Below, piece after piece: positions 1 through 7,604 of a stretch of 64,000 nucleotides of DNA (the first letter of the stretch is position 1; each line of letters begins with the position of its first letter). This stretch comes from Streptomyces sp. SID13031 (GTDB taxonomy: Bacteria > Actinomycetota > Actinomycetes > Propionibacteriales > Kribbellaceae). The notes under the pieces are model-generated. The model did no database searches, was not told the origin of the DNA, and saw nothing but the letters and a program-made list of their open reading frames with translations. A program made the position numbers and the translations under genes. Location: contig NZ_JAAGLV010000001.1 of assembly GCF_010548305.1 (NCBI RefSeq), positions 496,001 through 560,000 of the forward strand, in the 5' to 3' direction.

Positions 1-2
1 AG

Positions 3-590
3 CGCGTCACGATGCGCCGCCTCGCACTGGAGCTGGACACCGGAGCCGCCTCGCTTTACGTGTACGTCGCCAACAGCTACGAGCTCCATGCGGCAATCCT
101 GGATCGGCTGCTGGAGCAGGTCGAACTGGTTCCGGTCGAGAGTGCAGACGACTGGCGCGAGGGGTTGCACCGAGTCCTCGGCAGCTACACCGACATCCTG
201 CTCGCTCATCCCAGCCTGGCTCACTCTGCGCTCAACACCCGCCCTGACGGGCCGCACTACCTGGCGCTGGTCGACACGTTGCTCGGGCTGCTCGCCGCGG
301 GGCAAGTGCCAGCCGGCCAAGCTGCCTGGGGTCTGGACTTCCTGCTGCAGACAGCCACCGCCACAGCCGCCGAACACTCTGTACCCCGCAATGGCGCCAG
401 CCATGAAGACGAGTTGCGACAGCTCAGCGAGCACCTCGCCGGAGCCTCAGCAGAGAAGTTTCCCTACGTCCACGGGCAAGCGGCCGACCTCGTCTCCGGT
501 ACGCCGGCCGAGCGCAGGCGATGGGCCTTCGACATGCTGATCAACGGCATCATCGCCACCGCCCGCCCTGCCGGTGGTACCGGGGTGTAG
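3..590 (+). CDS. TetR/AcrR-family transcriptional regulator, 5' end missing
   Basis: The frame is already open at the window edge, so the true start and most of the DNA-binding domain lie outside. What is visible begins in the recognition-helix part of a TetR HTH (LDTGAASLYVYVANSYEL, with the usual tyrosine-rich end of helix 3 and start of helix 4), followed by about 150 helical residues typical of a TetR C-terminal ligand domain. An internal ATG at 12 is probably not the start because it would remove part of the HTH. The gene ends at a perfect hairpin shared with the convergent small gene. Regulator class is clear; ligand and target are unknown. Confidence 0.8.
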   Translation, partial: RVTMRRLALELDTGAASLYVYVANSYELHAAILDRLLEQVELVPVESADDWREGLHRVLGSYTDILLAHPSLAHSALNTRPDGPHYLALVDTLLGLLAAGQVPAGQAAWGLDFLLQTATATAAEHSVPRNGASHEDELRQLSEHLAGASAEKFPYVHGQAADLVSGTPAERRRWAFDMLINGIIATARPAGGTGV

Positions 591-603
591 CAGGCCGCAG
601 ACG

Positions 604-644
604 ACGAAACGGGCCGCGAGCTGGATGCTCGCGGCCCGTTTCGT
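604..644. terminator. Perfect 17-bp hairpin between convergent genes
   Basis: Arms 604-620 and 628-644 are perfectly complementary (outer ACGAAAC/GTTTCGT, inner GGGCCGCGAG/CTCGCGGCCC) with a 7-nt loop. It lies between the TetR stop and the stop of the convergent small gene, so it can serve as a bidirectional terminator. There is no long U-tract, as is common in high-GC actinomycetes. Confidence 0.8.
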
Positions 645-655
645 GCTGAGAGGGG

Positions 656-859
656 TCAGTTGAGGTCGTCGTCCTGGCCGTCGAGGGAGTCCAGGCCGTC
701 CTTGGCCTTGTCCGTGCCCTGGTCGATCTTGTCGCTGTACTTGCCGCCGGTCTTCTCGTCGATCGCGTCGCCGGCCTTGTCGAGGCCGTCGCTGATCTTG
801 TCGCCGTGCTCGTCGACCGCGTCGGTGAGCTTGTCCTTCATGTTGTCGAAGACACCCAT
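656..859 (-). CDS. MT0933-type antitoxin-like small protein (67 aa)
   Basis: A 67-residue, very charged helical protein starting MGVFDNMKDKLTDAVDEHG and containing DEKTGGKYSDKIDQGTDKA. The phrase DEKTGGKY with spaced Lys/Asp heptads is characteristic of the MT0933/Rv0909-type antitoxin family. The start at 859 is chosen because an AGGAAAGGA Shine-Dalgarno lies just upstream on this strand; a longer reading to 997 has no such signal and an unrelated Arg/Gly-rich N-terminus. No toxin gene is adjacent, so it may be a solitary member or a stress-type small protein. Upstream it faces the redox cassette that starts at 1139. Confidence 0.7.
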   Translation of the reverse strand: MGVFDNMKDKLTDAVDEHGDKISDGLDKAGDAIDEKTGGKYSDKIDQGTDKAKDGLDSLDGQDDDLN

Positions 860-1063
860 GTCGCTCGCGTCCTTTCCTCGGAGTCGAGCGTCTCGCGGGT
901 CCTCGCCCCCTCCGCAGGGCGGTGGTCCGCGTCCGAGACGCTCCGTACTCCGCCCACGTTCCCGCTCGGCGACGTTGCCAAACGCACCCGACGGCACTGG
1001 CGACCAGGTGACGCATCAACCCCACCGAGCGCGGGGTGGAAACTTACGGAATATCACCATGAG

Positions 1064-1095
1064 TTGTATATATCCCACTCCCAGCGAGGTATAAG
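1064..1095 (+). promoter_or_regulatory. AT-rich putative promoter of the Cys-rich/MauE cassette
   Basis: The 860-1138 intergenic stretch is GC-rich except for a marked AT-rich patch at 1040-1095 holding TTGTATATAT and GGTATAAGGG. TATAAG at 1090-1095 could be the -10, but spacing to TTGTAT (20 nt) is poor, so this is only a base-composition argument for the promoter position. The remainder of the 280-nt gap shows nothing I recognise. Confidence 0.3.
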
Positions 1096-1138
1096 GGTGC
1101 CGAATGGGTCGAACCGCCCCGTAGACCTAGGAGGAGCA

Positions 1139-1552
1139 ATGGCTGGATTGCAAGGAGAAGTCTCATGGTTCTGTTGCGGCAACGCATGGGGACCCTGTGG
1201 AACGGCCGGGCACGGAGCCTGTGGCACCTGTAACTCGGGCAGCTTCCAGCACGCCTGGACCAACACCTCGGACGCCTGCTACTCGATCACGCGTCCCGAC
1301 CGCTGCGGTATCACCGGGGTCTCCCGGCGCGGCTGCGGCTTCCGGCACGCCACCACCAACCTGTGCAACGGCAAGCGCGTCGTCACCAGCATCGCCGACT
1401 GCGGACCGCAGACCGACCTGTTCTGCGGTGAGCGGGCCTGCTGCGGTGGTACCTGCGCGTCCAACCGGGTGATCGACCTGACCCCGGCGGCGTTCAGCGC
1501 GATCGCGAGTCTGAACGCCGGACTCATTCCGTGCCAGGTAGACGCAGGCTGA
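1139..1552 (+). CDS. Cysteine-rich double-psi beta-barrel (RlpA/barwin-like) protein
   Basis: 137 aa with 15 cysteines. The start at 1139 follows an AGGAGGAG ribosome site. The second half matches the double-psi beta-barrel pattern: a strand with VVTSIADCGPQTD, then DLTPAAFSAIASLNAGLIPC near the C-terminus, the usual DL(S/T)..AF..IA.L..G.I..V ending of RlpA/expansin-type barrels. The N-terminal half (WFCCGNAWGPCG, HGACGTCNSG) adds a Cys/Gly-rich extension. No signal peptide is visible, which is odd for a protein with so many likely disulfides. Two downstream genes, close together, encode a Tat-type secreted protein and a MauE-like redox membrane protein, suggesting a shared envelope or disulfide-related role. 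Fold call is moderate; function unknown. Confidence 0.6.
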   Translation: MAGLQGEVSWFCCGNAWGPCGTAGHGACGTCNSGSFQHAWTNTSDACYSITRPDRCGITGVSRRGCGFRHATTNLCNGKRVVTSIADCGPQTDLFCGERACCGGTCASNRVIDLTPAAFSAIASLNAGLIPCQVDAG

Positions 1553-1565
1553 GGGGGACGGACCG

Positions 1566-2174
1566 ATGACGAACACACTGGACCGCCGCACCCTGCTCAC
1601 CAGCGCCGTGCTCGGCACCACCGCGACCCTCGTCGGCGCGACCGCGATGGGTTCGCTCGCCCCCGAGACGGCCTTCGCCGCTCGCTCCCAAAGTCCCGAG
1701 GCAGGGACTCCCGACCCGAACTTCGCCGAAGGCCGGGTGACCGCTCGCGACGGCAGCATGATCCTGGTCTCCGGTTCGGACGGCCGGTTCCACCGGCTCC
1801 GGCTGACCGGTGGTACCAGCGTCTGGAAGCTCCGTCCGACCACGCTCGACCAGGTCAAGGTCGGCGACGGCCTGTATGCCCGGGGAGTACTGATGCCAGA
1901 CGGCACGCTCGCCGCCGAGTCGATCTGGGTCAACATCGTGAACCTGATCGTGCACGTCACCGCGATCGGCAAGAACGTCGTGCACCTGGACCACAACGGT
2001 TCGAAGATCGTCGGCCACGTCGTACCGGGCACCAGCGCCGCCGTCTACAACGGCACACCCGCGGTGGCGGACCTGTCGATGCTGAAGGTCGGCAAGCACG
2101 CCCAGGTGATCGGCGCCTGGCGGCCGGACACCAACGAGATCGACGTCGCCACCATCTATGCGACGACGGCCTAG
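1566..2174 (+). CDS. Secreted protein with twin-arginine-type signal, DUF5666-like
   Basis: 202 aa. The N-terminus has DRRTLLTSAVLG followed by a hydrophobic alanine/glycine/leucine stretch and an Ala-x-Ala type end (ETAFAARS), a Tat-like signal peptide. The mature part is beta-rich with repeated short motifs (GRVTARDGSMILVSG, VKVGDGLYARGVLMPDGTLAA, LKVGKHAQVIGAW) resembling the small OB-like beta domains of DUF5666 proteins. It lies 13 nt after the Cys-rich gene and 12 nt before the MauE-like gene, so the three are probably co-transcribed. Secretion is well supported; the specific role is not known. Confidence 0.65.
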   Translation: MTNTLDRRTLLTSAVLGTTATLVGATAMGSLAPETAFAARSQSPEAGTPDPNFAEGRVTARDGSMILVSGSDGRFHRLRLTGGTSVWKLRPTTLDQVKVGDGLYARGVLMPDGTLAAESIWVNIVNLIVHVTAIGKNVVHLDHNGSKIVGHVVPGTSAAVYNGTPAVADLSMLKVGKHAQVIGAWRPDTNEIDVATIYATTA

Positions 2175-2186
2175 GGAAGGCCGCCG

Positions 2187-3023
2187 ATGATGGGACAAGT
2201 GGCGGCCCTGCAGGCGCTGGTGATCGGCGCGCTGCTGATCTGGTCGTCGTACGGGAAGCTCGCCGGACCCCTGGTCGGTGCCAGGGCCAGGCGGACCGCC
2301 CTGAAGAAGTTCGTCGGCGAGGAGCGAGCAGAGCCGGCGTTCCGTGCGGTCGGTGGAGTCGAGTTGCTGCTCGGCGCCACTCTGTTGCTGCCTCCGCTGT
2401 GGAAGGTGGAGAGCTGGGCCGCGATCGCCTTGGCCGTAGGCTTTCTCGGCTATCTGACCTATTCGCTGGTTGCCGCTCCGGACTCGTCGTGTGGTTGCGC
2501 GGGATCCGCGACGGCACCCGTGACGTGGCGGTCGTTCGGCCGAGCTGGGCTGCTGCTCATAGCCGCAGTACTGGCGTCGACCGCCGACGTCGGCTGGTGG
2601 TCGATGCCGGGGGCAACTGCCTTCGCGGTGGTGGTCGTCGAGGTGATGTTGTTCGTTGCCTTGTCGTCCGAACTCGACCGCCGCTGGCTGCTGCCACTGC
2701 GTCGGCTCAAGGTCAGGCTCACCCACCCACTCGCGAGCACTGCCTCGTACGACGTACCGCTGGCCACGACGCATCACCAGCTGTTGCGTAGCGGTGCCTA
2801 CCGAGCAGTGAACGCGCTACTGCGATCCGACATCCGCGACCACTGGGACGAAGGCGACTGGCGCTTCGTCAGCTACACGGCAACCTACGACGACCGTCCG
2901 GCAACGGCCGTCTTCGCAGTACCTCGGCAACGCTACGAACCGGATGAGGTCCGGGTGGCGATCGTCGACGACGCTTCAGGCGAAACGCTCTACCGGCCGT
3001 CGCTCTTGCCGGTACTGGCCTGA
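2187..3023 (+). CDS. MauE/DoxX-type redox-associated membrane protein
   Basis: 278 aa. The N-terminal half has four predicted membrane segments (about residues 8-22, 53-71, 76-96, 113-128 and another near 140-155) in the arrangement of MauE, the membrane protein needed for maturation of methylamine dehydrogenase. A C-x-C pair (SSCGCAG, Cys102 and Cys104) sits where MauE-like proteins carry a CGCFG-type redox motif. The C-terminal ~120 residues are a soluble domain I do not recognise. MauE family members are thought to assist disulfide chemistry in exported proteins, so its position behind a 15-Cys protein is meaningful. Start supported by GGAAGG upstream; ATG-ATG leaves one codon of doubt. 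Confidence 0.7.
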   Translation: MMGQVAALQALVIGALLIWSSYGKLAGPLVGARARRTALKKFVGEERAEPAFRAVGGVELLLGATLLLPPLWKVESWAAIALAVGFLGYLTYSLVAAPDSSCGCAGSATAPVTWRSFGRAGLLLIAAVLASTADVGWWSMPGATAFAVVVVEVMLFVALSSELDRRWLLPLRRLKVRLTHPLASTASYDVPLATTHHQLLRSGAYRAVNALLRSDIRDHWDEGDWRFVSYTATYDDRPATAVFAVPRQRYEPDEVRVAIVDDASGETLYRPSLLPVLA

Positions 3024-3063
3024 TCGCGGCGAACCTGTTGGGCCGGTCCGCCGGTCCGACAGG

Positions 3064-3498
3064 TCAGCCGTAGACGCGCTGAGGTGCGATCAGTACGGCG
3101 GTGCGGCGCTGCTCGGCCATGACCCGGTCGTACTCGTCCCAGTCACCGTGGGTGCCGCCGGCTGCGGTGAAGATCTCGCGCAGCAGCAGGCGGAGCGACT
3201 CGGCGTCGAGCCAGGGCTGGGGGTCGTCCGGGCCGGCCAGTTCGGCCTGACCTTCGACGGTGCCCCACTTCCAGCCCTTACGGAATGTCACCGACAGCTG
3301 GGGTCGTACCCGGAGGTTGGCGAGCTTCACCCGGCCGTAGGTGACGAAGGCCAGGGTGGGTTCGCCGGTCACCGGGTGGTCGATCACGCCCGCGTTCACC
3401 AGCGAGGACTGGATGGTCTGATCTGCCCGGAGCGTCGAGACCACGGCGAGTCCCTGGTCATCACTGGCCAGGGCCACTGCTTCTGCCAACGTCGTCAT
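3064..3498 (-). CDS. PPOX-class (F420- or FMN-dependent) oxidoreductase
   Basis: 144 aa, the usual length for the split-barrel pyridoxamine-5'-phosphate oxidase-like family. Recognisable pieces are LAVVSTLRADQTIQSSLVNAG (first strands, dinucleotide-cofactor contact), PTLAFVTYGRVKLANLR (the lysine/arginine-bearing strand) and RPQLSVTF. Actinobacterial members of this group mostly use F420. The start at 3498 (MTTLAEAVAL) follows a GAGAGG sequence and removes a Ser-rich non-conserved leader. It lies 28 nt downstream of lexA on the same strand, so the two may be co-transcribed. The substrate is unknown. Confidence 0.75.
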   Translation of the reverse strand: MTTLAEAVALASDDQGLAVVSTLRADQTIQSSLVNAGVIDHPVTGEPTLAFVTYGRVKLANLRVRPQLSVTFRKGWKWGTVEGQAELAGPDDPQPWLDAESLRLLLREIFTAAGGTHGDWDEYDRVMAEQRRTAVLIAPQRVYG

Positions 3499-3526
3499 AC
3501 CGGCCAGCCTCTCAGACCCAGCGGTC

Positions 3527-4210
3527 TCAGACGCTGCGCAGGACCGAGACGACGACGCCAAGGATGACGGCGTTGTCGCCGTCGATCACCTCGTACGCCG
3601 GGTTGCGCGGCTCGAGGTACACGTGGCCGTTGCGGCGGCGGTACACCTTCACGGTCGCCTCCTCGTCGATCATCGCGGCGACGATCTGGCCCGAGTGCGC
3701 CTCGGACTGCTGCCGGATGACGACCATGTCGCCGTCGCAGATCGCCGCGTCGATCATCGAGTCGCCGCGCACGCGCAGCGCGAAGATCGTGCCGCGCCCG
3801 GTCAGCTCGCGGGGCAGCATCAGGGTGTCGTCGAGGTGCTCGATGGCCGAGATCGGCGTACCGGCCGCGATGTCACCGACCACCGGTACGGAGACCGAGT
3901 CGTCGGCGGGCGCCTGCGGCTGGTTGTCGTGCAGGAACATCCGCACGTCGATCGGCCGCGACATCGACTGGCTCCGGCTGAGGAAGCCCTTCTCCTCCAG
4001 GCTGGTCAGATGCCGCGACACCGTCGACGACGACCGCAACCCGACCGCCTCACCGATCTGCCGGGTGCTCGGCGAGTACCCGTGCTTGACCACCCAGTCC
4101 CGGATCGCCACCAGAATCTTCTGCTGCCGCTCGGGAAGACTCGAAGCGTTCAACTGCTCGAAAGGGTCAAGGTCGTCGTAGGTCACCGGCGGAATTCTAG
4201 GGCCGGCCAC
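3527..4210 (-). CDS. lexA: LexA, SOS-response repressor and self-cleaving protease
   Basis: 227 aa. N-terminal winged HTH at about residues 25-85 (SPSTRQIGEAVGLRSSSTVSRHLTSLEEKGFL). The C-terminal S24 peptidase domain has the Ala116-Gly117 cleavage site (GDIAAGTP), the nucleophile Ser151 in GDSMIDAAICDGD and the general base Lys188 in EATVKVYRR. All residues needed for RecA-stimulated self-cleavage are present. The longest reading starts at a GTG at 4210 without an obvious ribosome site, so the exact start is uncertain. I found no 16-bp TCGAAC-N4-GTTCGA SOS box in the upstream gap. Confidence 0.93.
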   Translation of the reverse strand: MAGPRIPPVTYDDLDPFEQLNASSLPERQQKILVAIRDWVVKHGYSPSTRQIGEAVGLRSSSTVSRHLTSLEEKGFLSRSQSMSRPIDVRMFLHDNQPQAPADDSVSVPVVGDIAAGTPISAIEHLDDTLMLPRELTGRGTIFALRVRGDSMIDAAICDGDMVVIRQQSEAHSGQIVAAMIDEEATVKVYRRRNGHVYLEPRNPAYEVIDGDNAVILGVVVSVLRSV

Positions 4211-4309
4211 CGGGCGGCGCTATCGACACGCGGTTACTCTTCGTGCACCATCAAGGCAAAGGCGCGGCTGGGGGGCCAGATCCGCGCCGATCTAAGCCGG
4301 GGGGCTCGC

Positions 4310-5803
4310 ATGCGCGAAGACGTCGAATTCTCCTATCGGCTGCCGCTGACCTATGTACGGATCACCGGCACCCGAACCGACATCACCGACGAACTGGTAG
4401 ACGGAACAGTCCCCGCCGAGTACGCATCGGTGGTGACGACCGAGGCCGGCGCCGATCCATTGACCGAGTGCCGGGTGAGTATGTCCGCGGAAGCGCTCAC
4501 CACGCAGAAGTCGACCTGGAACCTGCTGACCGACGGCCGGCTGACCGGAACCGACGTGACCGTCACCGCCGAACCGCTCGCCCGCTGGAAGACCGCGCTG
4601 GAAGTGGGCGCCGCCGTTGTCGGTGCGGGAGCGCTGGTGGCAACCGGTCCGGTGGGCTGGGGCGTGCTGGGTGGAGCCGGCGCGGCGGCAATCGGCGCTG
4701 GGATTGCCAGTAGTGGCAGCCGCAACCTGTTCAAGTCTCTTCAGGACGAGGGGCGCGGGACGGGAGCAAAGCCGGCGCCACCCGGGGACGCCGACATGGA
4801 TGACTGGGATGTGCCCAAGCTCTATCAGAAGGAAGAACCCGAGGCCGCGAAGACGCTGGCCAACTATCGCCAAGCCTTGGCCACTGGTGCTGCCGCACAC
4901 GCCAATGCTGCCCGAGCCTGGGCCATGGCCGTAGACGAGCAGGACTACTGGGAGTATCGCGTCAGGTCTCTGCAGCGGATGCTCGCGTCGGCCACGGTCG
5001 GTGCGGAGCACGCCGAGGCGGCGTACACGAAGTGGAAGTCGGCCAGGCGCACGACCATGGTCACGCCTTTCGACGAGCGCTTCCGCATCGACGTCCTCCC
5101 GGACTCGCAGACACTGACTAGCTGGGCGAAGGCTCCCGGCGAGGTGGACGTGAACAGCTGGACCCGGCTGGCCAAGGATCTCTGCGTCGCGGTGTCTGTC
5201 GACCTCGAGGACACTGTCGGTGACGACGGGCAGAACCACCAGGAGCCCTTCGAGCCGCGGGTGAGCCGGGGCGACGTCATCCACCGCCGGCAGCCGCGGC
5301 CCGCAGTACTCACGGTCTGGAAGCTGAAACTGAACGAGGACCAGTCGTACGAGCCGGAGAAGGTCGACGTACGGCGCCTGCTGGTGGCCTATCCCGGCAA
5401 CGAGAAGGTCCTGAGCATCGAGAGCGAGGACGACACCTCGGGTGCGGTGGCTGCCGTCTTCGACGAATCGGGCGCGCTGACCAAGGTCACCACGGACCTC
5501 ACCGATCCGGCGCTGCAACGGGCCAAGGACATCTCGGCGTTGATCCCTGCCGTCGGTACTGCCGCCCAGTCCGGCCGTGACCTGATGAAGGCCTTCTCGC
5601 CACCGACGCTCGTTGAGCGCGCCGCGGAGGCGAAGGCGGCCCGCGAGCTCGGTCTGACCCCGTCGGCTCCCGACCCGCTGGAGACGCGGAAGAAGGAGCT
5701 GGCCGAGCAGCAACTCCAGGCACAGCTGAAGATCGCGCAGCAGATCAATTCGTCGACATCGGTTCCCGTGATGGTGACGATCACGCAGCCAGCGGCGGGC
5801 TGA
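4310..5803 (+). CDS. Uncharacterised protein with a Gly/Ala-rich hydrophobic segment
   Basis: 497 aa, family not recognised. N-terminal ~90 residues look like a beta-rich domain (YRLPLTYVRITGTRTDITDE). Residues about 92-136 form a long Gly/Ala/Val-rich hydrophobic stretch (VGAAVVGAGALVATGPVG) that could be a membrane hairpin. The rest is soluble, with a tryptophan-rich helical part and a charged C-terminal helix (RKKELAEQQLQAQLKIAQQ) likely to be coiled coil. Divergent from lexA, with 99 nt between the start codons. ATG at 4310 is chosen as the first Met in the conserved-looking region; the frame is open further upstream so the start may be earlier. No function is proposed. Confidence 0.6.
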   Translation: MREDVEFSYRLPLTYVRITGTRTDITDELVDGTVPAEYASVVTTEAGADPLTECRVSMSAEALTTQKSTWNLLTDGRLTGTDVTVTAEPLARWKTALEVGAAVVGAGALVATGPVGWGVLGGAGAAAIGAGIASSGSRNLFKSLQDEGRGTGAKPAPPGDADMDDWDVPKLYQKEEPEAAKTLANYRQALATGAAAHANAARAWAMAVDEQDYWEYRVRSLQRMLASATVGAEHAEAAYTKWKSARRTTMVTPFDERFRIDVLPDSQTLTSWAKAPGEVDVNSWTRLAKDLCVAVSVDLEDTVGDDGQNHQEPFEPRVSRGDVIHRRQPRPAVLTVWKLKLNEDQSYEPEKVDVRRLLVAYPGNEKVLSIESEDDTSGAVAAVFDESGALTKVTTDLTDPALQRAKDISALIPAVGTAAQSGRDLMKAFSPPTLVERAAEAKAARELGLTPSAPDPLETRKKELAEQQLQAQLKIAQQINSSTSVPVMVTITQPAAG

Positions 5804-5884
5804 CCTCCCGGTCAACGCGCCGCCCACGCCGTCTTCCGCTCGGGGAACGCACCGGTCCGATCTCAGGTGCTCCGAGGAGTGACT

Positions 5885-5931
5885 GTCACAGCTTGGACAG
5901 CTGCCCTGTCTTAGCTGTGACCCGTCGGCAA
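5885..5931. promoter_or_regulatory. Nested inverted repeat in the leader of the NmrA-type operon
   Basis: Outer arms GTCACAGCT (5885-5893) and AGCTGTGAC (5923-5931) are perfectly complementary, with an inner pair GACAG/CTGTC around a 5-nt loop. The element lies 34 nt before the start codon of the reductase gene. It could be an operator for an unlinked repressor or an mRNA hairpin; the sequence does not decide between them. Confidence 0.45.
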
Positions 5932-5964
5932 CCGATGCCGACGGCACTGGAGGAGGAATTCCCG

Positions 5965-6747
5965 ATGAAGATCGTCGTAGTCGGCGGCACCGGACTAATC
6001 GGCTCGAAAGTCGTCGCGAAGCTGACCGAGCACGGCCACGAGGCCATCGCCGCGTCCCCTGCGACGGGGGTCAACACGCTCACCGGCGAGGGCCTCGAAG
6101 AGGTGCTCAAGGGTGCCGACGTCGTCGTCGACGTCTCCAACTCGCCGTCCTTCGAGGAGAGCGCGGCGACCGAGTTCTTCCGGATCTCCAACGGCAACCT
6201 GCTGGCCGCCGAGAAGGCCGCCGAGGTAGGGCATCACGTGGCACTGTCCGTGGTCGGTACCGACCGGCTGGCCGCGATCGACCACGACCCGCAGTCCACC
6301 AGCGGGTACTTCCGGGCGAAGCTGCTGCAGGAGGCCCTGATCCTCGAGTCCGGGCTCCCGTACTCGATCGTGCACGCGACCCAGTTCTACGAGTTCGCCG
6401 GCTCGATCGCGGATGTCGGCACCGACGGCGACGTGGTGAAGTTGCCGACGGCACTGATCCAGCCGATGGCGGCCGAGGACGTCGCGAAGGCCGTCGGCCG
6501 GGCCGCGGTCACTCCGCCGACCAACCGCATCACCGAGATCGGTGGGCCGGAGCAGTACGGGCTGGACGAGTTCATCCGGATCGCGCTGGCCTCCCGCAAG
6601 GACCCGCGCACTGTGGTCGCGGACGACAGCGCGACGTACTACGGCATCGCGATCGAGGAGCGCAGCCTGGTCCCGGCCGGCGACGCGCTGCTCGGTGAGC
6701 TGCACTTCGGTGACTGGCTGGCGGCCCAGGCCGCGGAAGGAAAGTGA
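5965..6747 (+). CDS. NmrA/atypical SDR NAD(P)-binding oxidoreductase
   Basis: 260 aa. Rossmann start MKIVVVGGTGLIGSKVV has the GGTGxxG motif of NmrA-like atypical SDRs; ADVVVDVSNSP and HVALSVVGTDRLA follow as later strands, with YFRAKLLQEALI in place of a canonical YxxxK active site. The family includes quinone and NADPH-sensing reductases. Start at 5965 is fixed by GGAGGA a few bases upstream; a longer reading from 5893 would run through the dyad and has no ribosome site. It is first in an operon with the cupin and the small acidic protein downstream. Confidence 0.8.
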   Translation: MKIVVVGGTGLIGSKVVAKLTEHGHEAIAASPATGVNTLTGEGLEEVLKGADVVVDVSNSPSFEESAATEFFRISNGNLLAAEKAAEVGHHVALSVVGTDRLAAIDHDPQSTSGYFRAKLLQEALILESGLPYSIVHATQFYEFAGSIADVGTDGDVVKLPTALIQPMAAEDVAKAVGRAAVTPPTNRITEIGGPEQYGLDEFIRIALASRKDPRTVVADDSATYYGIAIEERSLVPAGDALLGELHFGDWLAAQAAEGK

Positions 6748-6826
6748 ATCCTGTGACGCAGACCCGAGCAGACGAAGGCGTCCTGCAGGACTACCGGGGA
6801 CGGGTGCCTGGCAGCAGGCGCTCACC

Positions 6827-7195
6827 ATGTTGCAGTCGGCGAACCCGCCGCACGTCGCCCCGGACGCCGAGGTGATGACCGCGATCCTGGAGTATCCGCC
6901 CGGCGACCCGGGCGCCCCGCCGCACCGGCACTCCGGACCTGCCTTCGGCTACATGCTGGAGGGCGAGATGTGGTTCGAGCTGGAAGGCGAAGCGCCCCGG
7001 GTGATCAAGGCCGGCGAGGCGTTCTGGGAGCCGGGTGGCGACGTCATCCACTACCGCGACGGCAACAACCGCTCGGACGTCGCGAGCAAGTTCGTGGTCA
7101 CCATGCTGGGCGTTCCCGGCCAGCCGATGTTCGTCGTCGTCGAGCAGGACGAACTCGAGCGGCGTAGGGACCGGCGAGTTCCGCCGCCGTCATGA
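6827..7195 (+). CDS. Cupin-domain protein, probably with a frameshifted N-terminus
   Basis: 122 aa from ATG 6827. A single conserved beta-barrel cupin: PGAPPHRHSGPAFGYMLEGE is motif 1 with metal-binding His residues and Glu, and EAFWEPGGDVIHY is motif 2. The ATG has no good ribosome site, and the seven residues before it in the same frame (GAWQQAL) look conserved, so coding starts earlier. A GTG at 6753, just after the reductase stop, opens a plausible leader VTQTRADEGVLQDYRG in another frame. One missing base in the G-rich tract near 6796-6804 would join the two. The stop overlaps the next start as ATGA. Role unknown; probably a small-molecule binding or isomerase cupin. Confidence 0.65.
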   Translation: MLQSANPPHVAPDAEVMTAILEYPPGDPGAPPHRHSGPAFGYMLEGEMWFELEGEAPRVIKAGEAFWEPGGDVIHYRDGNNRSDVASKFVVTMLGVPGQPMFVVVEQDELERRRDRRVPPPS

Positions 7196-7404
7196 GTACG
7201 CCGGACGAGGAGTTCCTGGACGGCCTCGAGGGCGAGGTCGACCAGGACCTGACGATGATCCAGACGAGCCGGCCGGACGTACCCGGTTCGCCCGAGGGCT
7301 GGCAGGACGATCCGGCCGAGATCGAATACGAAGAGGCGAGCCTGCGCAGCCTCCGCGGCGCGATCGAGTCCCTGGAAGGCAAGGCCGATGGTCAACCCCG
7401 CTGA
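7192..7404 (+). CDS. Small acidic protein of unknown function (70 aa)
   Basis: 70 residues, strongly acidic (EEFLDGLEGEVDQD, DDPAEIEYEEASLRSLRGA), no signal peptide or membrane segment. The ATG overlaps the cupin stop (ATGA), implying translational coupling with the NmrA-cupin operon. No family recognised. The following 200 bases to the next gene show nothing identifiable. Confidence 0.55.
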   Translation: MSTPDEEFLDGLEGEVDQDLTMIQTSRPDVPGSPEGWQDDPAEIEYEEASLRSLRGAIESLEGKADGQPR

Positions 7405-7604
7405 GCGGGACCGGTAGGCGGTCAGGTAGTTGCTGAAGGCACCTAGTGCATCGCCTGAGTATTTTCCGGCTCTGGGAATGCTCACGTGGTGCACAAGGTT
7501 TCCGAGGTGGCGGTCAGTGGACGTCGTCGGTCAGCGTGGTGGTGCGACGGCATGGGGCCGGGCCTACTGCGAGGGTGAAGCCGATGCTCAAGCCCGAAGT
7601 TGGT

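Noticed and set aside
656..997. 113-residue version of the antitoxin-like protein
   Set aside because: The extra N-terminus is not family-like and the good ribosome site belongs to the start at 859.
3623..4309. Upstream extension of the 497-aa unknown protein across the lexA region
   Set aside because: It is antisense to lexA and low-complexity; coding character begins near 4310.
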